From: Pseudogemmobacter humi
GTDB lineage: Bacteria > Pseudomonadota > Alphaproteobacteria > Rhodobacterales > Rhodobacteraceae
Direction: 5' to 3'
Assembly: GCF_900609055.1 (NCBI RefSeq)
Contig: NZ_UXAW01000033.1
Span: 62,001 to 126,000, forward strand
Length of the DNA: 64,000 nt
How positions within the stretch are numbered: position 1 is the first letter of the stretch; every line of letters begins with the position of its first letter. Under the pieces are notes generated by a model. It ran no database searches. It was not told the DNA's origin and saw only the letters and a program-made list of their open reading frames with translations. The position numbers and the translations under genes were made by a program. Positions 33,364 through 40,072 of this stretch are shown here, one piece after another.

Positions 33364-33391
33364 GATCCGCTCTTCCCTCCCTTGCGGGCGG

Positions 33392-33422
33392 TCATCGCTG
33401 AGCGATGAGGCCCGTGAGGGCC
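33392..33422. terminator. Double hairpin between convergent hlyD-like and agmatinase-like genes
   Basis: TCATCGC (33392-33398) pairs with GCGATGA (33402-33408) around TGA, directly followed by GGCCC (33409-33413) and GGGCC (33418-33422) around GTGA. The pair sits 28 bp after the HlyD stop and 14 bp before the stop of the opposing gene, so it can serve both directions. The A-run after it (CCGAAAAG) is a short T-tract only for the other strand's upstream side, so strength is uncertain. Confidence 0.5.
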
Positions 33423-33435
33423 GAAAAGCGGCAGG

Positions 33436-34380
33436 TCAGCGCTGCGGCACACCGGGCAGCACGCAGAGCATTTCATAGAGCAGGTTGGCCCCGATCAGCG
33501 CGGTGTTGCCAGAAGGATCGTAGGGCGGCGAAACCTCGACCAGATCGCCGCCAACGAGGTTCAGCCCCGCGCAGCCGCGCACGATCTCCAGCCCCTGCCA
33601 GATGGTCAGCCCGCCGGGCTCCACCGTGCCGGTGCCCGGCGCGAAAGCCGGGTCGAGGCTGTCGATGTCGTAGCTCAGATAGACCGGGGCATCGCCGATC
33701 CTGGCGCGGATCTCTGCCATCAGCGGTTTCAGCGATTTGTGCCAGCAGTCTTCGGCCTGGATCACCGTCCAGCCGTTCGCGCGGCCCCAGTCGAAATCTT
33801 CGGGCGCATAGCCGGTGCCGCGCAGCCCGATCTGGAATACCTTGTCATTGATCAGGCAGCCGTCCTCGAAGGCGCGGCGGAACGGGCAGCCATGCGCGAC
33901 CTTTTCGCCGAACATCGTGTCGTTGATGTCGGCATGGGCATCGACATGGATCAGCGCCACCGGCCCGTGTTTCTTTCTGATCGCGCGCAGGATCGGCCAG
34001 GTCAGGGTATGGTCGCCGCCCATGGTCAGCGGCAGCGCGCCATGAGCCAGGATGCGGTCGTAATGGTCTTCGATGATGGCGACCGATTTCTTCAGATCGA
34101 ATGTGTTGATCGGCACGTCGCCGATATCGGCGCATTGCAGGTGATCGAAGGGCGCGGCGCCGGTGGCCATGTTGAAGGGGCGCAGCATCCGGCTCTCATC
34201 CCGGATCTGGCGGGGCCCGAGCCGCGTGCCCGGCCGGTTCGAGGTGCCGATGTCCATCGGGATGCCGCAGAAGGCGACATCCAGCCCCTCGGCCGAGGCG
34301 GCCGTGGGCAGGCGCATGAAGGTGACTGGCCCGCCGAAACGCGGCATCTCATTGCCGCCGAGCGGTTGATTGAACGCCAT
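33436..34380 (-). CDS. Arginase/agmatinase-family ureohydrolase (guanidino-acid hydrolase-like)
   Basis: A 314-residue binuclear manganese hydrolase releasing urea from a guanidino compound. The start at 34380 follows GGAGG. The N-terminus PLGGNEMPRFGGPVTFMRLP is characteristic of the agmatinase-like group containing guanidinobutyrase and guanidinopropionase. Metal motifs: GGDHTLTWP, VDAHADINDT and SYDIDSLDPAFAPGTGTVEP. The start is 54 bp after fliP in the same direction, so it could be read from the fliF transcript, but no functional link to the flagellum is known. Agmatine, 4-guanidinobutyrate and 3-guanidinopropionate are all possible substrates. Confidence 0.87.
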   Translation of the reverse strand: MAFNQPLGGNEMPRFGGPVTFMRLPTAASAEGLDVAFCGIPMDIGTSNRPGTRLGPRQIRDESRMLRPFNMATGAAPFDHLQCADIGDVPINTFDLKKSVAIIEDHYDRILAHGALPLTMGGDHTLTWPILRAIRKKHGPVALIHVDAHADINDTMFGEKVAHGCPFRRAFEDGCLINDKVFQIGLRGTGYAPEDFDWGRANGWTVIQAEDCWHKSLKPLMAEIRARIGDAPVYLSYDIDSLDPAFAPGTGTVEPGGLTIWQGLEIVRGCAGLNLVGGDLVEVSPPYDPSGNTALIGANLLYEMLCVLPGVPQR

Positions 34381-34434
34381 TCTTGCCTCCGTCTTTCGGC
34401 AGAGCAGGCCACAGGCGGGGGCGATGCGCAAGCC

Positions 34435-35157
34435 TCAGGTATAGCTGCGCACCAGCGCTGCGGCGAGCAGGCTCCAGCCATCGGCGACCACGAAGAACGC
34501 CAGTTTGAACGGCAGCGAGACCACGGCGGGCGGCACCATCATCATCCCCATCGACATCAGGATCGCCGAGACCACCAGGTCGATGATCAGGAAGGGCAGA
34601 TAGACCAGAAAGCCGATCTCGAAGGCGCGCTGGATTTCCGACAGGAGGAACGAGGGCACCAGAACCGACAGCGGCGCCTCGGGGATCGGTGTAGGTTCGC
34701 GCGGACGCAAAGCGTCGAGCCGGGCGAAAGTGTCGGGGTCCATCCGGGCCGACATGAACCGGCGGAATGGCTCGGCCGCCTCGTGAAAGGCGGTGGGGAT
34801 GTCGAGCGCGCCCTCGGTGAAGGGGCCGATGCCGCGCGTCCAGGCTTCGGTGAACACCGGATCCATCACGAACCAGGTCAGAAACATCGCCAGCGTGATG
34901 ATCAGCATGTTCGGCGGTGCCTGCTGCAACCCGATGCCCTGGCGCAGGATCGACAGCACGGTGACGATGAAGGGGAAACAGGTCACCATGATCGCAAGGC
35001 CCGGCACCACCGACAACACGGTGATCAGCAGCAGAAGCTGCACCGACCGCGCCGCGAGGCTGCCGCCTTCGCCGAGGTCCAGCGTCAGTTCCTGCGCCGC
35101 GGCGGGCATGAGGCCGGCCAGCAGAAGCAGCGCCGCAAGCGGGAGGATGCGCTTCAC
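34435..35157 (-). CDS. fliP: Flagellar export gate protein FliP
   Basis: A 240-residue core gate subunit of the flagellar type III export apparatus. It has a cleavable signal peptide (about residues 1-21, ending PAAAQ), then SVQLLLLITVLSVVPGLAIM and later membrane segments, the conserved GIGLQQAPPNMLIITLAMFL, and LVPSFLLSEIQRAFEIGFLV. The C-terminal MGMMMVPPAVVSLPFKLAFF is the family signature. Last gene of the minus-strand fliF-fliH-fliN-fliP operon, overlapping fliN by ATGA. Its partners FliQ and FliR are encoded at 50313 and 45037. Confidence 0.97.
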   Translation of the reverse strand: MKRILPLAALLLLAGLMPAAAQELTLDLGEGGSLAARSVQLLLLITVLSVVPGLAIMVTCFPFIVTVLSILRQGIGLQQAPPNMLIITLAMFLTWFVMDPVFTEAWTRGIGPFTEGALDIPTAFHEAAEPFRRFMSARMDPDTFARLDALRPREPTPIPEAPLSVLVPSFLLSEIQRAFEIGFLVYLPFLIIDLVVSAILMSMGMMMVPPAVVSLPFKLAFFVVADGWSLLAAALVRSYT

Positions 35158-35423
35158 AATCCACCCTTCAGGCTGGCGACCTCGGTCAGACGCACCGCGA
35201 GCTGGCCGGCCATCTCGCCCTCCAGCTCGGTCAGCTCGCCGCGCGCGATCAGCCGGTCGCCGACGTAAAGCTCGACCGGATCGTCGACCCGGCGGTCGAG
35301 TTGCAGCACCGCGTCGCGCCCCATGCGCAGCAGATCCTGCACCTTTGGCCGTGCGCGGCCGACCGAGACGGTGATCTCGATCGGCACCTGGGCGAAGGGG
35401 CTGCTGGAGGACAGGTCATCCAT
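35154..35423 (-). CDS. fliN: Flagellar switch/C-ring protein FliN
   Basis: An 89-residue SpoA-domain protein. The sequence VPIEITVSVGRARPKVQDLL and ELYVGDRLIARGELTELEG match the FliN C-terminal beta-domain. It is the short form without the long acidic N-terminal region of enterobacterial FliN. It forms the lower C-ring and docks FliH. It overlaps fliH by 8 bp and fliP by ATGA. FliM and FliG, its switch partners, are not in the window. Confidence 0.93.
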   Translation of the reverse strand: MDDLSSSSPFAQVPIEITVSVGRARPKVQDLLRMGRDAVLQLDRRVDDPVELYVGDRLIARGELTELEGEMAGQLAVRLTEVASLKGGL

Positions 35424-36012
35424 CGGGGTTCTCCTGCGACAGGGTAAAGAAATTGCGGACAGCGGCGGTGATCTCGGCGGTGGCGCGGCTCAGATCGACC
35501 TTCACCTCGCGCAGGCCGAGCCGGATGTAGACCTGCCCCTCGCCGAGGCTCGGTTCCTCTTCGATGACCAGCGGCAGGCCGGTGGCGGCGGTCAGCATGG
35601 TTTCCACCCGGGTGCGCACCGCGGGGTTCAGCACCAGGGTGGCGGGCTGGTCGGCGGCCTCGGCCGCCAGCGGCATCAGCTGTTCCAGCACCATTGGCGC
35701 GAGGCTCTCGCGCGCCAGTTCCGGCAGGATCCGCTCGACCATGCCGGTCAGCAGCGGCTCCACCGCCGAGAGGATATGCGCGCGGGCCTCCTGCCAGGTG
35801 AAGGCCAGGGCCTGAAGGTTGCGCGCGAGGTCGGCGGCGATCTTCTCCTTCTCACCGGCCTCGGCCGAGACGGCATCGTCCCAGCCGGCGCGGTAGCCCT
35901 GTTCCCAGGCGGCCAGCCGGGCCTCTTCGACCGAGGCGCGGTCGGTCACCACCACTTCGGGGGCGGTATCGGGCGTCGCGGTCTCAAACACTTCAAGTTG
36001 CGGCAAGGGCAT
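35416..36012 (-). CDS. fliH: Flagellar export ATPase regulator FliH-like
   Basis: A 198-residue protein by position and shape FliH, the stator-like partner of the FliI ATPase. It has an Ala/Glu-rich helical middle (EEARLAAWEQGYRAGWDDAV), where FliH proteins carry GxxxG-type helix repeats, and a C-terminal alpha/beta part (IEEEPSLGEGQVYIRLGLRE). Sequence conservation of FliH is low, so the call leans on its place between fliF and fliN and on length. Its start is directly at the fliF stop, and it overlaps fliN by 8 bp. Confidence 0.82.
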   Translation of the reverse strand: MPLPQLEVFETATPDTAPEVVVTDRASVEEARLAAWEQGYRAGWDDAVSAEAGEKEKIAADLARNLQALAFTWQEARAHILSAVEPLLTGMVERILPELARESLAPMVLEQLMPLAAEAADQPATLVLNPAVRTRVETMLTAATGLPLVIEEEPSLGEGQVYIRLGLREVKVDLSRATAEITAAVRNFFTLSQENPDG

Positions 36013-37595
36013 CAGGCCTGGCCCTCCTCGGGTTCGAGCCAGCCGCGCAGGATCTCGATCGATTCGGCCTGACGCTCCTCGATCAGACGGCGCAGGCGGG
36101 TTGCGGGATCCTCGGCCGGCCCGGATTCGGCGGCGAAATCGACCATCGGCAGTTCGGGCAGGCGGAAGTCGCCGTCGATCTCGCCGGTCAGCGCTTCGGG
36201 CACGTCGCTTGCTGCCATGGGAAGCGCCAGTTGCGCGGAGGGCGGCGGCAGCCGCGCGGCCCTGCCCGAGGCGAGGATCGGGCGCAGCACGAAGAGCCCG
36301 AGGATCAGCGCAACCAGGCTGAGGGCGGCGATGCGGATCGCTGACATCGTATCGACCGGGCCGAAGGCGGGCAGCAACCCGCCGCTGGCCTCGCTGCCCT
36401 GGAGCGGAACCGGCTGGAATTCCAGCGACTTCAGGGTGAGCGTATCGCCGCGCGCCTCGTCGATCCCGGCGGCGGCCGCCACCAGGTCGCGCAGGGCGGA
36501 AAGCTCTTCCTCGCTGCGTGGCTGCCAGGTCTGGCTGCCGTCGGTGCCGGTGACCATCTGGCCGTCGATCAGCACCGCCACCGTCATGCGGCGGATGCCG
36601 CCGGGGCCGCGCAGAAGCTCGCGCTGCGTCTCGGAGACCTCGTAATTCACCCGCTCGCGCGTCTCGCTTGAGCTCGACTTGCCGCCGTTCTGGCCGCTGG
36701 CATCGCCCTCGGGCAGATTCGAGGCGACGGTCACGTCGCCGCCGGGCTGTGCATCCTGCTTGCTGCGCTCCTCGGTGTCTGAAGAGATCGCCACCCGGCC
36801 CTCGGGGTCGAAGCGACGCTCGGTGATCTGTTCGCTCTCGGTGATCAGTTCCAGCGCGACTTCGACCACCGCCTTGCCCGCTCCGACGCGGGCGGCGAGC
36901 AACCGCTCGACGCTGCGGCGGATCTCATCCGCGCGGCTGCGCGGGCCGACGGTGCCTTCGTCTTCCGAAGACACCAGTCCGCCCGCGGTGTCGATGATCT
37001 GCACATCCGCGGGCCGCATCCCCGCCACCGCCGAGGCGACCAGATGTTTCAGCGCCTTTGCCAGTTCCGGCGGAACCTGGCCCGAGGCGGTGGTGACCGC
37101 CACGCTGGCCGTGGGCGCGCTGTCGCGGCGGAACGGATCCGAGGGCCCCTGCGCGATATGAACCCTGGCGGCGCGTACCTCGGGCACCGCAAGGATTGTG
37201 CGCGCGAGTTCCCCCTCTTTCGCGCGCCAGTAGGCCGCGTCGAACATCTGCGCCGTGGTGCCGAAGCCCGAGAGCGAATCGAGCAGTTCATAGCCCGTGC
37301 CCCCGGCCGCGGGCAGCCCCTCGCCCGCAAGCGACATGCGCAGCGAATCCCGGCTGGACGCATCGACCCAAATCGAATCGCCGCGCACCTCATAGGTCAC
37401 GGCGCGCTGGTCGAGCGCGGTGATCACCTCGCCCGCCGCCCGCCCGTCCAGCCCGGCGTAAAGCAGCACCATCTGCCCGCCGCCGGACATGCGCGCCAGC
37501 AGCAAAACCGCCAGAAAAACGGCGATCGTCGCGCCGACGACCACGGCCTTGCGCCGCAGTTCAAGCCCGTTCCAGATCGAGATCACATTCTGCAC
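36012..37595 (-). CDS. fliF: Flagellar MS-ring protein FliF
   Basis: A 527-residue MS-ring subunit. Translation starts at GTG 37595 preceded by GGAG. The first membrane segment is AVVVGATIAVFLAVLLLARM (residues 17-36). Ring-building motifs follow (GYELLDSLSGFGTTAQMFDA; YWRAKEGELARTILAVPEVR; VHIAQGPSDPFRRDSAPTAS). A variable periplasmic loop includes a Ser/Lys/Glu-rich part around 280-310. The second membrane segment is IRIAALSLVALILGLFVLRP (about 421-440), and the short C-terminal tail that binds FliG follows. First gene of the operon fliF-fliH-fliN-fliP. A CtrA-like site lies 55 bp upstream. Confidence 0.95.
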   Translation of the reverse strand: MQNVISIWNGLELRRKAVVVGATIAVFLAVLLLARMSGGGQMVLLYAGLDGRAAGEVITALDQRAVTYEVRGDSIWVDASSRDSLRMSLAGEGLPAAGGTGYELLDSLSGFGTTAQMFDAAYWRAKEGELARTILAVPEVRAARVHIAQGPSDPFRRDSAPTASVAVTTASGQVPPELAKALKHLVASAVAGMRPADVQIIDTAGGLVSSEDEGTVGPRSRADEIRRSVERLLAARVGAGKAVVEVALELITESEQITERRFDPEGRVAISSDTEERSKQDAQPGGDVTVASNLPEGDASGQNGGKSSSSETRERVNYEVSETQRELLRGPGGIRRMTVAVLIDGQMVTGTDGSQTWQPRSEEELSALRDLVAAAAGIDEARGDTLTLKSLEFQPVPLQGSEASGGLLPAFGPVDTMSAIRIAALSLVALILGLFVLRPILASGRAARLPPPSAQLALPMAASDVPEALTGEIDGDFRLPELPMVDFAAESGPAEDPATRLRRLIEERQAESIEILRGWLEPEEGQA

Positions 37596-37649
37596 TTCTT
37601 GCTCCGGCGGAATTTCTTTCCTGACCGGGCCAGATTTGAAGGGTCTGTA

Positions 37650-37664
37650 TTAACAATCGGTTAG
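37650..37664. promoter_or_regulatory. CtrA-like binding site between fliF and fliL (TTAA-N7-TTAG)
   Basis: TTAACAATCGGTTAG at 37650-37664 matches the CtrA consensus TTAA-N7-TTAA at seven of eight positions with exact spacing. It lies in the 114-bp divergent region, 55 bp from fliF and 45 bp from fliL. CtrA control of flagellar genes is established in Rhodobacterales and other alphaproteobacteria. The site could govern both operons. Confidence 0.65.
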
Positions 37665-37709
37665 TGACATTCGATCTATTTTCGTTCCCATCCCGGAACG
37701 GAGGTCACC

Positions 37710-38207
37710 TTGTCCGACACCGCGCTTGCAGCAGATCCGCCCGACGCCACCGATGCGGGCGGGCGAAAAAAGTCGAAACTGCCGCTGATCATCGGCCTTT
37801 TTCTGGCGCTCCTGTTGGGCGGGGGCGGGTTCTATGCCACCTGGTCGGGGCTGGTCCTCGCGCCGGGGGGGCATGACAGCGCCCATCCGGCGCCGGGCGC
37901 GCTGCCCGACATCGCTTTCGTGCCGATTGATCCGATCATCATCTCGCTGGGGCCGGGGGCGGCCAGCCGGCATCTGAAATTCGTCGCCCAGATCGAGGTG
38001 GCGAAGCCCCATGCCGCCGAGGTGACATTGCTGATGCCGCGCATCCTCGACGTGCTGAACAGCTATCTGCGCGCGGTAGATCCGGCGCAGCTTGAGGATC
38101 CCGGCGCCATCACCCGGCTGCGCGCGCAGATGCTGCGCCGCATCCAGATCGTCACCGGCGAGGGGCGCGCGCGCGACCTTCTCATCACCGAATTCGTCCT
38201 GAACTGA
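37710..38207 (+). CDS. fliL: Flagellar basal-body-associated protein FliL
   Basis: A 165-residue single-pass membrane protein associated with stator units. The start is TTG at 37710, with GGAGG at 37700-37704; no ATG or GTG fits. A positively charged segment RKKSKLP precedes the membrane helix LIIGLFLALLLGGGGFYATW (residues about 30-50). The C-terminal FliL domain shows IDPIIISLGPGAASRHLKF and RLRAQMLRRIQIVTGEGRAR with LLITEFVLN at the end. It opens the long plus-strand operon that runs to the FliJ-like gene at 47198. A second FliL-like gene lies at 47199. Confidence 0.92.
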   Translation: MSDTALAADPPDATDAGGRKKSKLPLIIGLFLALLLGGGGFYATWSGLVLAPGGHDSAHPAPGALPDIAFVPIDPIIISLGPGAASRHLKFVAQIEVAKPHAAEVTLLMPRILDVLNSYLRAVDPAQLEDPGAITRLRAQMLRRIQIVTGEGRARDLLITEFVLN

Positions 38208-38218
38208 GGGAGGCACAG

Positions 38219-38596
38219 ATGGATCTGATCGCCGATTCGCTCCTGCTGGCCGCGACTCTGGGGGCGGCGCTCTATTGTTACGTGCTCGCGGCGCGGCTGC
38301 GGCGCTTTACCACGCTGGAAACCGGGATGGGCGGCGCGATCGCGGTGCTCTCGGCCCAGGTCGACGAGATGACCCGCGCGTTGGAAAAGGCGCAGGGAAT
38401 CGCCGGCCATTCCGAGCGCCGGCTGGCCGAACTGACCGAACGCGCCGAGGCCCTGTCCTCGCGGCTGGAGCTGATGGTGGCCTCGCTGCATGATCTGCCG
38501 GACGAGGCGCCGCCGCCCGCCGCCGCGGATGAGGCGCGCCGGTTGCGGTTCATCCGCCGCCGTTCGCCGCGCGAGCCGCTTGAGGCCGCGGAATGA
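38219..38596 (+). CDS. Flagellar-operon protein of unknown function, membrane anchor plus coiled coil
   Basis: A 125-residue protein. An N-terminal membrane segment (LIADSLLLAATLGAALYCYV, residues 3-22) is followed by a predicted coiled coil with regular Leu/Ala spacing (about 30-100, LSAQVDEMTRALEKAQGIAG), then a short basic tail RRLRFIRRRSPRE. GGGAGG precedes the ATG, and the gene overlaps the MotE-like gene by ATGA. It lies between fliL and motE/motA, so a role near the stator or basal body is likely. I recognise no characterised family. Confidence 0.75.
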   Translation: MDLIADSLLLAATLGAALYCYVLAARLRRFTTLETGMGGAIAVLSAQVDEMTRALEKAQGIAGHSERRLAELTERAEALSSRLELMVASLHDLPDEAPPPAAADEARRLRFIRRRSPREPLEAAE

Positions 38597-39153
38597 AGCG
38601 GCGGGCCGGGCGCGGGACGCTGATCCTGATCGCGCTGCTCTTCGCCTCGTCTGGGGCGATCAGGCTGGGCGACGGGTTCGGGCTGTCGCTGGCGCGGGCG
38701 GCGGACAATGCGCTGGCGCCGAAAGCCGAAGAGGGGGGCTGCGCGCCGACCCCGGCCGCGCTGGCGGCGGCGCTTTCCGCGCGCGAGGCGCGGGTGCTGG
38801 CGCAGGAGACGGCGCTGGCCGACCGTTCCGCGGCGCTGGATCTGGCAAATGCCGCGCTCGACGGGCGGCTTGAGGCGCTGGAACAGGCCGAGGCCAGGCT
38901 GCGCCAGACGCTTGCCATCGCCGATGGCGCGGCCGAGGCGGATCTGGCGCGGCTGACCGCGGTCTACGAGACGATGAAGCCACGCGACGCCGCCACGTTG
39001 TTCGATGCGATGGATGCGCGGTTCGCGGCCGGGTTCCTCGGCCGGATGCGGCCCGATGCGGCGGCGGCGGTGCTGTCAGGCATGAGCCCCGACAAGGCCT
39101 ATGAGATCAGCGCGATCCTTGCCGGGCGCAATGCACTCGCCCCGCAGGAATAG
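38593..39153 (+). CDS. motE: MotE-like periplasmic protein
   Basis: A 186-residue protein. An N-terminal signal or anchor (GTLILIALLFASSGAIRLGD, residues 8-27) is followed by a coiled coil (about 60-110). The C-terminal domain has VYETMKPRDAATLFDAMDAR and FLGRMRPDAAAAVLSGMSPD, the MgtE N-terminal-like helical repeat found in MotE. In rhizobia MotE is a periplasmic chaperone for the stator-associated MotC. Here it is immediately upstream of motA and a large periplasmic protein that could be its client. The symbol is used for family membership; function here is not proven. Confidence 0.78.
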   Translation: MKRRAGRGTLILIALLFASSGAIRLGDGFGLSLARAADNALAPKAEEGGCAPTPAALAAALSAREARVLAQETALADRSAALDLANAALDGRLEALEQAEARLRQTLAIADGAAEADLARLTAVYETMKPRDAATLFDAMDARFAAGFLGRMRPDAAAAVLSGMSPDKAYEISAILAGRNALAPQE

Positions 39154-39202
39154 ATTTCAGCACCCGCCGGGACGGATCCCGCCGGGCCAGGAGATGTGAT
39201 TT

Positions 39203-40072
39203 ATGTTCGGATTCATCGGGATCGGCATCATCTTCGTCATGGTGTTCGGCGGTTATGTGGCTGCCGGCGGCAAACTGGGGATCATCCTCAAGTCGCTGCC
39301 GTTCGAACTGGCCATGATCGGCGGCGCGGCGGTCGGCGCCTTCCTGATCTCGAACGGTCTGGCCGAGGTCAAACAGGCGCTCCGCGACATCGGCAAGGTG
39401 TTCAAAGGCCCGCGCTGGAAGCCCGGGGATTACCGCGATCTGCTGTGTCTGTTGTTCGAGCTGGTCCGGCTGGCGCGCTCCAACCCGGTCGCGCTGGAGG
39501 AACATGTCGAAAACCCCTCCGGCTCGGCCATTTTCGGAAAATATCCCCGGATCCAGGCCGATCATGATGCGGTGGAACTGATCTGCGACACGCTTCGCGC
39601 GGCCTCGATGAATTACGACGATCCGCATCAGGTGGAAGAGGTGCTCGACAAACGGATGGAGGTGCAGATGACCCACGCGCTGCACTCCAGCCATGCGCTT
39701 CAGAACGTGGCCGACGGCCTGCCCGCGCTGGGGATCGTCGCGGCGGTGCTGGGGGTGATCAAGACCATGTCCTCGATCGATCAGCCGCCCGAGGTGCTGG
39801 GAAAGATGATCGGCGGTGCGCTGGTCGGCACCTTTCTCGGCGTGTTCCTCGCCTATGGGCTGATGGGGCCGTTCGCGGCGCGGGTGAAGACCGTGGTCGA
39901 AGAGGACGGTCATTTCTACATGCTGATCCGTGAGGTGCTGGTCGCCAATCTGCACCGCCATCCGGCGAATATCTGCATCGAGGTCGGGCGGCAGAATACG
40001 CCCCATCACATGCGCCCCGATTTCGGCGATCTGGAGGAAGCGCTGCGTGCCCTCAAGCAGGAGGCGGCATGA
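39203..40072 (+). CDS. motA: Flagellar motor stator protein MotA
   Basis: A 289-residue proton-channel subunit with four membrane segments: about residues 2-20, 33-50, 170-190 and 205-225. The conserved loop and third helix read DGLPALGIVAAVLGVIKTMS with the essential Pro, and helix 4 GTFLGVFLAYGLMGPFAARV carries the second conserved Pro. The large cytoplasmic loop (about 55-165) interacts with FliG. AGGAG precedes the ATG. motB does not follow, as it does in most genomes; instead a 712-residue periplasmic protein overlaps the motA stop by ATGA. Confidence 0.95.
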   Translation: MFGFIGIGIIFVMVFGGYVAAGGKLGIILKSLPFELAMIGGAAVGAFLISNGLAEVKQALRDIGKVFKGPRWKPGDYRDLLCLLFELVRLARSNPVALEEHVENPSGSAIFGKYPRIQADHDAVELICDTLRAASMNYDDPHQVEEVLDKRMEVQMTHALHSSHALQNVADGLPALGIVAAVLGVIKTMSSIDQPPEVLGKMIGGALVGTFLGVFLAYGLMGPFAARVKTVVEEDGHFYMLIREVLVANLHRHPANICIEVGRQNTPHHMRPDFGDLEEALRALKQEAA

